A stretch of 50,962 bases of DNA from Streptosporangiaceae bacterium (lineage in GTDB: Bacteria; Actinomycetota; Actinomycetes; Streptosporangiales; Streptosporangiaceae). The notes below the pieces were generated by a model that saw only the letters and a program-made list of their open reading frames with translations, did no database searches and had not been told where the DNA came from. Location of the stretch: NCBI GenBank assembly GCA_025964715.1, contig JAOPYH010000177.1, positions 1 through 50,962 on the forward strand, read 5' to 3'. The position numbers and the translations under genes are program-made. Positions 33,500 to 40,926 of the stretch are shown here, in pieces (the first letter of the stretch is position 1; the number at the start of each line of letters is the position of its first letter).

Positions 33500-34303
33500 G
33501 TGACCGAGCCGAACGAGGGCTTGGCCGAAGGCGCCGGCACGCCGCGGCCCGCGCATCGTGCGCGCGGCGGTGGTGTTCAGTCCGTGGAGCGGGCCTTCGA
33601 GCTGCTCGAGACCATGGCCGCCGAGGGCGGCATGGTGGGCCTGTCCAAACTGGCCCAGCAGTCCGGGCTCGCGCTTCCCACGATCCACCGGCTCGTCCGC
33701 ACTCTCGTGGACCTCGGTTACGCACGGCAGGAGCCGTCCCGGCAATATTCCCTCGGTCCCCGGCTGATCCGGCTCGGTGAGAGCGCCAGCCACCTGCTCG
33801 GCACCTGGTCCCGGCCCTACCTCAGCGGGCTCGTCGACGCGGTGGGCGAGAGCGCCAACCTCGCCATGCTGGACGGGGACCAGGTCGTCTATGTGGCGCA
33901 GGTCCAGTCCCGGCAATCGATGCGGATGTTCACCGAGGTGGGCCGGCGGGTCCACCCGCACTGCACCGCCGTCGGCAAGGCGATGCTCGCCAACCTGCCG
34001 CCGGGGGACGTGCAGGCGCTCCTGGGCCGCACCGGCATGCCGGCGCAGACCGAGCACACCTTGACCGAGCCGGGCCTGTTCGCGGAGGAGATGGACCGTG
34101 TACGGCGCCAGGGATATGCGATGGACGACGGCGAACAGGAGGTGGGGGTGCGCTGCGTCGCCGTGCCGGTGCTCGGGGCCCCGAATCCGCTTGCCATCTC
34201 GGTCTCCGGGCCTGCCCCGCGGATGACGCCGGAGGTGGTCGAGCGGGCCGTGCCGCTGCTCTGCCGCACCGCCGAGGACCTCGCGGGAGAGCTCGCGCCG
34301 TGA
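33500..34303 (+). CDS. IclR-family transcriptional regulator
   Basis: 267 residues from GTG, with GGAGGG 5 nt upstream. An N-terminal winged helix-turn-helix (VQSVERAFELLETMAAEGGMVGLSKLAQQSGLALPTIHRLVRTLVDLGY) is followed by the IclR effector-binding domain (LGTWSRPYLSGLVDAVGESANLAMLDGDQVVYV, PHCTAVGKAMLANLP, YAMDDGEQEVGVRCVAVPV). It is the third gene of the aminotransferase/oxidase operon, 82 nt after the oxidase, and very likely reads glyoxylate or a related acid and controls the operon and the divergent carrier. Confidence 0.92.
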   Translation: MTEPNEGLAEGAGTPRPAHRARGGGVQSVERAFELLETMAAEGGMVGLSKLAQQSGLALPTIHRLVRTLVDLGYARQEPSRQYSLGPRLIRLGESASHLLGTWSRPYLSGLVDAVGESANLAMLDGDQVVYVAQVQSRQSMRMFTEVGRRVHPHCTAVGKAMLANLPPGDVQALLGRTGMPAQTEHTLTEPGLFAEEMDRVRRQGYAMDDGEQEVGVRCVAVPVLGAPNPLAISVSGPAPRMTPEVVERAVPLLCRTAEDLAGELAP

Positions 34304-34577
34304 CGCGATGACGCCGCGATTGCGATCAGACGGGATTAACCTAGGCCATCAGGGGGATGAGAGATCCGCTTCTGCGGCGTAGCACCACAGAACCGGACTG
34401 AGTGTCGGAGAACGCACCAACGCTGCACGTCAGCGTGGTGCATTAGCCCACACTGAACATGGATCGGCGGCCGCCTGCCGCCGATCGCATCTCGTCCCGG
34501 GGGACGGACGTCTCCCTTTGTGGCGCTTCGCCCCGTGTAGCGTAAGCAGTCGGTGGCATGCTCAGGGGAGTGTAGAA
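34304..34577. other. Intergenic region with hairpins
   Basis: 274 bp before the SseB-repeat gene, no protein-like frame. GCACC-A-ACGCTG pairs with CAGCGT-GGTGC at 34414-34441 (11 bp with one bulged A, 5-nt loop). A second stem GATCGGCGG/CCGCCGATC (7-nt loop) follows near 34461-34485. They may be the terminator of the IclR operon placed late, or a leader RNA of the next gene. Confidence 0.45.
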
Positions 34578-37376
34578 GTGGTGGAAGCATGGCAGCCCGC
34601 GACTGACCTAGAAGGCCGGATGCGCGACGCGCTCGACTCCGGCGATCAGGAGTCGTACTTCGGGCTCCTTGCCGAGACCGAGCTCATCGTCCCGGTGGCA
34701 CCGGACCTGGTGGAGGACGTCCTCGCCAACCGGGCGCAACTGACCTGGCCGGCCCTCGAACTCGACGGGCGCACGCACGTTCAGGCCTTCACGTCCGCGG
34801 CGGCGATGCGCGCCTGCATCGGATCCGGCGTCCAGCACTTCATGCGCCTGAAGCTCGGTGACATCGCCGGCGCGTGGCCACAACCACACTGGTGGCTGGC
34901 CGTCGACGCCGGACTGCCGATCCAGAGCCTGCTCCCGTCGTGGTTCGTCAAGCAGATCGCCGACGGAGACGCGCGGCCACCTCAGGCGGGCAGCGCGGTC
35001 ACGGCCATGGCCGACCGCGGCGGTGTTCCGCTGCGGTCCCGCGCGCCCGTCGCCGAGCCCGTCAGGCCCGAGGTCCCGGCGGCCGATGCGGTGCCGGCTG
35101 ATGTGCCCGAGGTCGCCGAGGACCTCGAGCCGCCCACGCCGGACGATCTCCCACACCAGCCGGACGCGCCCATGGCCGCCGCGCCCACCTACGCCGCGCC
35201 TCCGGACGGCCACTCGGGCCAGTCCGACACCTTCCGGCCGGCCGGCGACGTGGAGCGCGAGCTGCTCCGGGCCGGCGTGGAGGGTGACGAAGACGCCTAC
35301 GTCAGGGCGCTCCTCGGGGCCGACGTGCTGATCCTGGTACCCGAGCACACCGACCCGACCCGCCGTCCCGGGCGCCCGGGCTTCCCGTGGCAGACGACCG
35401 ACGGCGACGGCGAGATCTCGATCGCGGTGTTCACCTCCCCGGACCGCATGCTCGAGGTGCTCGGCGAAGTCCCCGGGCCAGGGTCGGCGGGCTCCACCGA
35501 CTTCATGAAGTTCCCCTTCGCCTCCATCATCCGTTACTGGCCGGATCCCGCCTGGACTCTTCACGTCAATGCCGGCACGAGGGTGGGCGCGTCACTGTCC
35601 GGTGAGCGGCTGCTGAGCCTCGCCCAGTGGTCCGACCAGATGGCGGCGCAACGGACCGCCGAGCACTTCGAGCCGCAGAACGAGGTCGAGAAACGCCTGT
35701 TCGACGCGGCCGTCCACCGCGACGGGGACGCCTTCTTCACCGTCCTGCGCGGAGCGCAGGTCCTGATGCCGGCGGATCCCGAGACACCATGGGGGATCCA
35801 ACCCGGCGACCCCGGATTTCCCTGGCGGCCGGTCCCCGTCCAGGGGCAGAACGCCATCCAGATGTTCACGTCGCTGAAGTGGATGCACGAGGCCATCGGG
35901 CCATCGCGCTACATCATGCCGGGCTTCGACGAGATCACGGCCGCGTGGCCCGACGCCGGCTGGGCACTGGTGCTCAACCCCGGCGCACCGATCGACGCGA
36001 CAGTGCCGGGCGACCAGGTCCCCGCCCTCCGCCCGGCCCCGCCGGACGAGCCGCCTGCGCAGGAGCCCGGCGCGCTGCCGCCCCAGGCGGAGGTCCCCGC
36101 GGAGCCCGCACCCGAGGCCGGGCCACCGCTCACCGCGGCCGACTCCCTCGCCTCCACCGATCCCGTGCCGGACACCGAACCCGCACCGGGCGCGGAGCCG
36201 GTGCCGCAGGCGGAGCCCGGGGCGGCCGTGGACCCGCCGGCCGGCGATCTCGGGACGGCCGCGGCGCCGATAGGGGCCACCGACCCGGTCACCGGGACCG
36301 AGACGGCCGCCGCGGGCCCGGATGCACTGCCCGAGTTCGAGCCAGGCAACCGCAGTGACCAGGAGCTGTACGAGGCGGCCGTGACCGGGGACACCGACGC
36401 GTTCCTCCGCGTCCTCATGCGCACGAACGTGCTGATCCCGATACCGGACGGCGCTCCCGTCGAGATCACGCCCGTGGATCCGGAGTTCCGCTGGGACGCG
36501 GCTCTGCGGGACCCCTCGTCCGTACGGGTGTTCACCTCGCTGCTCCAGCTGCGCAGGGCGGCGGAGTCCTCTGACCCGGAGCGGGCGGGACAGGACCAGC
36601 CGTTCGTCTACACCGACTTCCGCGACCTCATCGGCTCCTGGCCGCATGCCGATTGGGCGATGCTGGTCAATCCCGGCACTCGCATCGGCGCGTCGCTGCG
36701 CGGCGATCAGGTTCAGGCACTCAGCGACTGGGCCCTACGAGTCGGCCTGAGCCGCCGCGTCGACCCCACCTCGGCCTTCACCGACGCGCCGCTGTCGGAG
36801 GTCCCCGCAGCACAGGCCTACCGGCCGGAGCCCGGTCCCGCGCCCGCCTATCAGCCCCCGGTCCTGCAGAAGGTCCTTCCGCACGGCCATGTCCCCTGGT
36901 ATCTCGACCAGGGCTACGACCGGATCGGCGGCTTCGTGCATCTCGCCGCGGACGTCAATGATCTACAGACCCCTCAACAGCTCTACGACGTCCTGGGCCT
37001 GTCCTACCCCGACTCGCCCTTCTCCCCCGACGATGAGGGCGTCTACGTCGTCCGCTGGACGGCGCACAGCCATGACCTCTACCGCATCCCCTTCGGCGGC
37101 CGGACCGATGAGGAGCGCGCCGGCTGGGAGGAGGCCGGCTGGGTGGTGGAGCAACCTCCTTTCCAGGGCGATGGCTTCGCACCCGGAAGTTGCGGGACCA
37201 TTCGCGAATACAAGGTCGACAGCGTCCGGCTGCCGTACGGCGCGGAGATGTACTACCTGGGCCGCGACCGTTCCGAGCGCTTCGTCGCCGTCTACGACCC
37301 GGACGTGCTGGCCTGGCTGCGGCCCGAGGACGAGACCGGGGCCGAGCGCGCCGAGGAGACGGAGGCCGCTCGATGA
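34578..37376 (+). CDS. Large protein with four SseB-like repeats and an unassigned C-terminal domain
   Basis: 932 residues from GTG (GGGGAG 8 nt upstream). Four divergent repeats at about 10-125, 224-350, 368-485 and 592-720 each run: short helix with GD-x-DA(Y/F), an LIPV-like strand, VFTS-x3-M, then WP-x2-W-x-L-x-VNPGT-x-I-x-A. This is the SseB N-terminal fold (enhanced serine sensitivity family, also in the type III secretion chaperone context by name only). Acidic Pro/Ala/Glu linkers separate them (130-220, 485-590). Residues 762-915 form a further domain (YDRIGGFVHLAADV ... YRIPFGG ... EYKVDSVRLPYGAEMYYLG) that I cannot name. Soluble. It overlaps the next gene by 4 nt. Confidence 0.8.
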   Translation: MVEAWQPATDLEGRMRDALDSGDQESYFGLLAETELIVPVAPDLVEDVLANRAQLTWPALELDGRTHVQAFTSAAAMRACIGSGVQHFMRLKLGDIAGAWPQPHWWLAVDAGLPIQSLLPSWFVKQIADGDARPPQAGSAVTAMADRGGVPLRSRAPVAEPVRPEVPAADAVPADVPEVAEDLEPPTPDDLPHQPDAPMAAAPTYAAPPDGHSGQSDTFRPAGDVERELLRAGVEGDEDAYVRALLGADVLILVPEHTDPTRRPGRPGFPWQTTDGDGEISIAVFTSPDRMLEVLGEVPGPGSAGSTDFMKFPFASIIRYWPDPAWTLHVNAGTRVGASLSGERLLSLAQWSDQMAAQRTAEHFEPQNEVEKRLFDAAVHRDGDAFFTVLRGAQVLMPADPETPWGIQPGDPGFPWRPVPVQGQNAIQMFTSLKWMHEAIGPSRYIMPGFDEITAAWPDAGWALVLNPGAPIDATVPGDQVPALRPAPPDEPPAQEPGALPPQAEVPAEPAPEAGPPLTAADSLASTDPVPDTEPAPGAEPVPQAEPGAAVDPPAGDLGTAAAPIGATDPVTGTETAAAGPDALPEFEPGNRSDQELYEAAVTGDTDAFLRVLMRTNVLIPIPDGAPVEITPVDPEFRWDAALRDPSSVRVFTSLLQLRRAAESSDPERAGQDQPFVYTDFRDLIGSWPHADWAMLVNPGTRIGASLRGDQVQALSDWALRVGLSRRVDPTSAFTDAPLSEVPAAQAYRPEPGPAPAYQPPVLQKVLPHGHVPWYLDQGYDRIGGFVHLAADVNDLQTPQQLYDVLGLSYPDSPFSPDDEGVYVVRWTAHSHDLYRIPFGGRTDEERAGWEEAGWVVEQPPFQGDGFAPGSCGTIREYKVDSVRLPYGAEMYYLGRDRSERFVAVYDPDVLAWLRPEDETGAERAEETEAAR

Positions 37377-37741
37377 TCCGCGACGGGTACATCGCCAGCT
37401 GGCGTGGCGGGCATTATGAGGCCAGTCCGGGGGCGGACTCGGCCGTACGGCTGTACACCACCGAGCCCGCGGAGGGCTTCGAGGAGACCAGGCCCGGCCG
37501 CTACCGGCGCGTGGTCCCCGACGCCGAGATCGAAACGCTCAGCTACGTCCGTACGGTCTGCACGTGGCGCGGCGAGCGGTTCGTGATCGTCGGAGAATAC
37601 GAATCCTGGCTCCGGGTGGAGTACACCGGCGGGCTGGCCCCGGTAGCAGAGGCGCTCGGCCTGGACCGGATCGACCACGGCGTGTGGCAGACCTGGGCGC
37701 CGCTGGCCGAGGTCATCGACGTGCACGAGGAGATGATCTAG
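37373..37741 (+). CDS. Small protein coupled to the SseB-repeat protein
   Basis: 122 residues. ATG overlaps the upstream TGA (ATGA), so translation is coupled. Mixed alpha/beta, acidic, with several aromatic residues (GYIASWRGGHYEASPG, LRVEYTGGLAPVAEALGLDRIDHGVWQTWAP). No membrane segment or known motif. The tight coupling and acidic nature would suit an interacting partner or immunity-type protein for the C-terminal domain of the large protein; this is inference only. Confidence 0.75.
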   Translation: MIRDGYIASWRGGHYEASPGADSAVRLYTTEPAEGFEETRPGRYRRVVPDAEIETLSYVRTVCTWRGERFVIVGEYESWLRVEYTGGLAPVAEALGLDRIDHGVWQTWAPLAEVIDVHEEMI

Positions 37742-37813
37742 GCTCGGCCGCCTGGACATCTGAGTCATCGGTGTTGCTTTGGTTCACTAGTTCATGTTCG
37801 CTGGGCTTCGGAA

Positions 37814-37843
37814 GGCCGTAACGGGGTAGCCCGGAATACGGCC
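37814..37843. repeat. Inverted repeat in the gap before the surface-protein gene
   Basis: GGCCGTA (37814-37820) and TACGGCC (37837-37843) around 16 nt. It lies 28 nt before the start of the secreted protein and could shape its leader RNA. Confidence 0.35.
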
Positions 37844-37870
37844 GATCAATGGCGATGCGACGGAGGTGCG

Positions 37871-38857
37871 GTGCCGGTGGTCTCCCGATCGGTAGGAAAC
37901 CCGATCTTTGTAGGGCTCGGCACGGCGGCCCTCCTGGCCCTGACGGCCGGTTTCCCCGTGGCCCTGGCGGTGACAGAAGCGACGCCGCCGTCGGGCCCCA
38001 CCCCATCCCCGATCCCTCCGAGGTCCGCCCCCTCGAGCGCCGAGAGCCCGTCGACAGTCACAACCACGCCGTCCACCCCGCCGCCGCCCAAGCCTGTGCT
38101 CCACGTCATTTTTGAGCTGCCGAATGCCGCGGTACATGGCGGCGATTCCGTCACGGCCAAGGTCTACGTGTACGCGACGCCGGGCAAAGCGACCCACACC
38201 AAGCTTGACGTGCACGCCACGGCCAATGCGGGGGTGGCCTCGCAACCGAACCTGGGGACGGTGACCGAGGACCACAAATCTTCCTCCATCACCGTTTTCG
38301 TTCCCAAGAACATGACCAAGGGGAACATCATCGTGACGGCGGTGGTGTCGTCGCCGGACGCGGAGAAGTCGGCGACCAAGGCGGACACGCTGACCGTCAC
38401 CAAGAAGCCCGCGCCGAAACCGAGTCACACGACGACCCCCAGCGGCTCAGGGACTTCCGGCGGTTCGACCGGGACCACCGGAACGAGTGGCGGCACGGGC
38501 TCGGTTACCTCCGGCTCGGCGGGCACCCCGCCCTACGTCCCGCCCAGCCCGGCGGCCGCGCTGCAGACGCCGCAGACCCCGCAGGTGTCGCTGCCCGAGA
38601 TCACGGCGGCGACGCCTTCCACGGCGCCGACCGTTCCCGCGGCCGCTCCGTCCAACACGCTGCGCAGTGGTGGCTCCCCCAACGCGCAGGAGCTCACCTT
38701 CCAGCGCCTGGCCAGCACCCAGACGGCGTGGCTGGCCGCCCTCCTCGTGGCCTTCGCGGTCCTGCTGGCCCAGCTCAGGATCCGCGGCCCGCATGCGGGG
38801 CACGTCCGGCCCAAGGGCGACCACCGCCGGTCTCGCCACGGCCTCTTCCAGCGCTGA
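37871..38857 (+). CDS. Surface protein with signal peptide and C-terminal membrane anchor
   Basis: 328 residues. N-terminal signal peptide (NPIFVGLGTAALLALTAGFPVALAV), a Pro/Ser/Thr linker, a ~100-residue beta-rich domain (HVIFELPNAAVHGGDSVTAKVYVYATPGKATHTKLDV) that looks like an Ig-like or bacterial adhesin module, a long Gly/Ser/Thr/Pro stalk, and a C-terminal hydrophobic helix (AWLAALLVAFAVLLAQLRI) followed by a basic tail. There is no LPxTG. It is probably held to the membrane by the last helix with the domain out in the wall. GTG has GGAGG 4 nt upstream; GTG two codons on is an alternative. Function unknown. Confidence 0.75.
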   Translation: MPVVSRSVGNPIFVGLGTAALLALTAGFPVALAVTEATPPSGPTPSPIPPRSAPSSAESPSTVTTTPSTPPPPKPVLHVIFELPNAAVHGGDSVTAKVYVYATPGKATHTKLDVHATANAGVASQPNLGTVTEDHKSSSITVFVPKNMTKGNIIVTAVVSSPDAEKSATKADTLTVTKKPAPKPSHTTTPSGSGTSGGSTGTTGTSGGTGSVTSGSAGTPPYVPPSPAAALQTPQTPQVSLPEITAATPSTAPTVPAAAPSNTLRSGGSPNAQELTFQRLASTQTAWLAALLVAFAVLLAQLRIRGPHAGHVRPKGDHRRSRHGLFQR

Positions 38858-38886
38858 GCCCCAGCCGCGCACCGGGGGTCAGGGGA

Positions 38887-39717
38887 CTACTCGCCTGAGT
38901 CCGGTGAGCGCATGAGGCTGTGACACGCGATCGCGGCCGCGGCGACGACGTTCAGCGAGTCCACGCCCAGGGCCATCGCGTCGGTGCTCATCGGGATGCA
39001 GACGGCCTCGTCGGCCGCACGCAGCCAACGCGAGGACAATCCGTCGCCCTCGGAACCGAGCATCAGCGCGACCCGAGCCCCCAAGGGGGCCTTGTCCATG
39101 GGTACGGCCGCCTGATCCGGCGTGAGGGCGAGGAGCCGGAAGCCCGCGTCCCTGAGCTGTGCGAGACCGTGGTGCCAATCGCTCATCCGGGCGTACGGGA
39201 CGGCGAAGACCGCGCCCATCGAGACCTTGACCGACCGCCGGTACAGGGGGTCGGCACACCGCGGTGACAGGATGACCGCCTCGACCCCCAGGGCCGCGGC
39301 GCACCGGAAGATCGCCCCCACGTTCCCGTGGTCCACGAGATCCTCGAGGATCAGGACGCGCCGGCTGCGGGTCAGCAGCGCGGGGACCGTGGGCAGCGGC
39401 CGACGGCCCATGGCCGCGAGCGCCCCACGGTGCACCGGGAAGCCGGTGATCGCCTCTGCGGTCGCGTCGTCCACGAGGTAGACCGGTGCGTCGACGCGGT
39501 CGAGGATGTCAGACAGCGATGTGGTCCACCGCTCCGCCATCAGGAAGGACCGTACGGGGTAGCCGGTCTCCACGGCACGGCGGATCACTTTCTCACCCTC
39601 GGCGATGAACAACCCGTGCTCGGCCTCCAGGCTCTTGCGCAGTTGCACATCGCGCAGGTGCACGTAGTCGGCGAAACACGGATCGGCCGGATCGGACACC
39701 GGGACAAGATTGGCCAT
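38887..39717 (-). CDS. TrmH/SpoU-family RNA 2'-O-methyltransferase
   Basis: 276 residues. SpoU motif 1 is DHGNVGAIFRCAAALGVEAVIL, motif 2 is MLGSEGDGLS and motif 3 is IPMSTDAMALGVDSLNVVAAAAI, all typical of the trefoil-knot SAM-binding fold. An N-terminal substrate-binding part precedes it (FIAEGEKVIRRAVETGYPVRSFL). It methylates tRNA or rRNA; target unknown. ATG at 39717 is used; the longer frame to 39831 is not conserved-looking, and ATG at 39741 is the other option. Convergent with the surface protein, divergent from the EEP gene. Confidence 0.9.
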   Translation of the reverse strand: MANLVPVSDPADPCFADYVHLRDVQLRKSLEAEHGLFIAEGEKVIRRAVETGYPVRSFLMAERWTTSLSDILDRVDAPVYLVDDATAEAITGFPVHRGALAAMGRRPLPTVPALLTRSRRVLILEDLVDHGNVGAIFRCAAALGVEAVILSPRCADPLYRRSVKVSMGAVFAVPYARMSDWHHGLAQLRDAGFRLLALTPDQAAVPMDKAPLGARVALMLGSEGDGLSSRWLRAADEAVCIPMSTDAMALGVDSLNVVAAAAIACHSLMRSPDSGE

Positions 39718-39831
39718 GTCAACAGTGTGCAGGCAGTTCATCCGAGCCGCTGCACGACCACGGCCGGGTCCCGTGGGCCGGCGATGGTGAACAATCGGGA
39801 GACGACACGATGGAGCAGGACCGGGGGTCAC

Positions 39832-40830
39832 GTGGCAGAGCCGGGCAGAGCACGCCCTGAAGCGGGAGCGCGGCTGAAGAGCCGGCTGGGGACCACCCTG
39901 GCCTGGACGGCCGTGGGTTCCTGGGGCGTGTGGGCGGCCGTACGGCTGACCGGCGTGGACCGGCTGCCGAGTGTGGGCGTGCCGGCCGTTCCGCTGCTGT
40001 CGGTCACTCCCTACGTCGCCGCGGCGGCGCCGATCCCGGTGATCTGCGCCGCGCTGCTGCGCCGCTGGCGGGCGGCCGCGGTCGGCGGTGTCGTCGCGGC
40101 GGGCCTGCTGGCCGCGGTCCTACCCCGGGCGCTTGGCTCGGCCCAGCCCGCGGCGCACGGACCGCCGCTGCGGGTGCTGTCGGCGAACCTGCAGATCGGC
40201 GGCGCCGATGCGGCGGCGCTGGTCGGACTCGTCCGCAGGACCAGAGCCGACGTCCTCAGCGCCCAGGAGCTCACCCCGGCCGCCGTCCGGCGCCTGGAGC
40301 GGGCCGGGCTCACCGGCCTGCTGCCCTACAAGGTCCTCGACACTCGCGGGGGAGCCACCGGCATCGGGATCTACGCTCGCCATCCGCTACGCGCCCTGTC
40401 TCCCGTGCCCGGCACCGCGGCCCCGATGCCGAGGGCCGAGCTGACCCTGCCCGGCAAGGTGCGGGTTGAGGTCATCGCGGTCCATCCGTTGCCGCCACTG
40501 TCCAACCCCGCGTCGGACAACTGGCGCCGCGACCTGCGCGCGCTGCCGACGGCCACGGGCCAGCCGGTGCGGGTCGTCGCCGGCGACTTCAACGCGACTC
40601 TCGACCACGCATCGTTCCGGTCGCTCCTGCGCCGCGGATACGCCGACGCCGCGGACCGGGCCGGCCGGGGACTCATGCCGACCTGGGGCGCCGGCCGGCG
40701 TGGCCCGGTGCTCACGATCGACCATATCCTCGTCAATGATCGCGTCGCCGTACGGCGCGTCCACGTCTACGCCGTCCCAGGAAGTGACCACCGCGCCCTC
40801 TTCGCCCGGCTGCAACTCCCTGGCACATGA
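39832..40830 (+). CDS. Endonuclease/exonuclease/phosphatase-family protein with membrane anchor
   Basis: 332 residues from GTG (GGGGG 4 nt upstream). Two or three hydrophobic segments in the first ~100 residues hold it in the membrane. The EEP catalytic set follows: LSANLQIGG (Asn), SAQELT (Glu), VVAGDFNATLDHASFR (Asp/Asn), TIDHILVN and GSDHRALFARL (Asp/His). The family hydrolyses phosphodiester bonds in nucleic acids, inositol phosphates or sphingolipids. With the domain likely outside, a secreted-side nuclease or lipase role fits best. ATG at 39784 is an alternative start. Confidence 0.85.
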   Translation: MAEPGRARPEAGARLKSRLGTTLAWTAVGSWGVWAAVRLTGVDRLPSVGVPAVPLLSVTPYVAAAAPIPVICAALLRRWRAAAVGGVVAAGLLAAVLPRALGSAQPAAHGPPLRVLSANLQIGGADAAALVGLVRRTRADVLSAQELTPAAVRRLERAGLTGLLPYKVLDTRGGATGIGIYARHPLRALSPVPGTAAPMPRAELTLPGKVRVEVIAVHPLPPLSNPASDNWRRDLRALPTATGQPVRVVAGDFNATLDHASFRSLLRRGYADAADRAGRGLMPTWGAGRRGPVLTIDHILVNDRVAVRRVHVYAVPGSDHRALFARLQLPGT

Positions 40831-40856
40831 CCTGCTATATCTACCGTTTTGACACC

Positions 40857-40886
40857 TTTGTGGCGGATCGTCGGTACGGCTAAAGT
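40857..40886 (+). promoter_or_regulatory. Promoter of the substrate-binding/VWA gene
   Basis: TTTGTG (40857-40862), an 18-nt spacer, TAAAGT (40881-40886). A perfect TTGACA at 40849-40854 lies just upstream but is 26 nt from TAAAGT. About 35 nt of leader separates it from the GTG, with AGAGGA as ribosome site. Confidence 0.45.
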
Positions 40887-40926
40887 GCCGAAGAGTGTGA
40901 CAAGGGCCAGGTGAAAGAGGACAGCC

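Noticed and set aside
36955-37376. C-terminal domain of the SseB-repeat protein as an ADP-ribosyltransferase
   Set aside because: VDSVRLPYGAEM resembles the last strand of such toxins, but the Glu-x-Glu pair and a clear Arg/Ser set do not line up, so I do not assign it.
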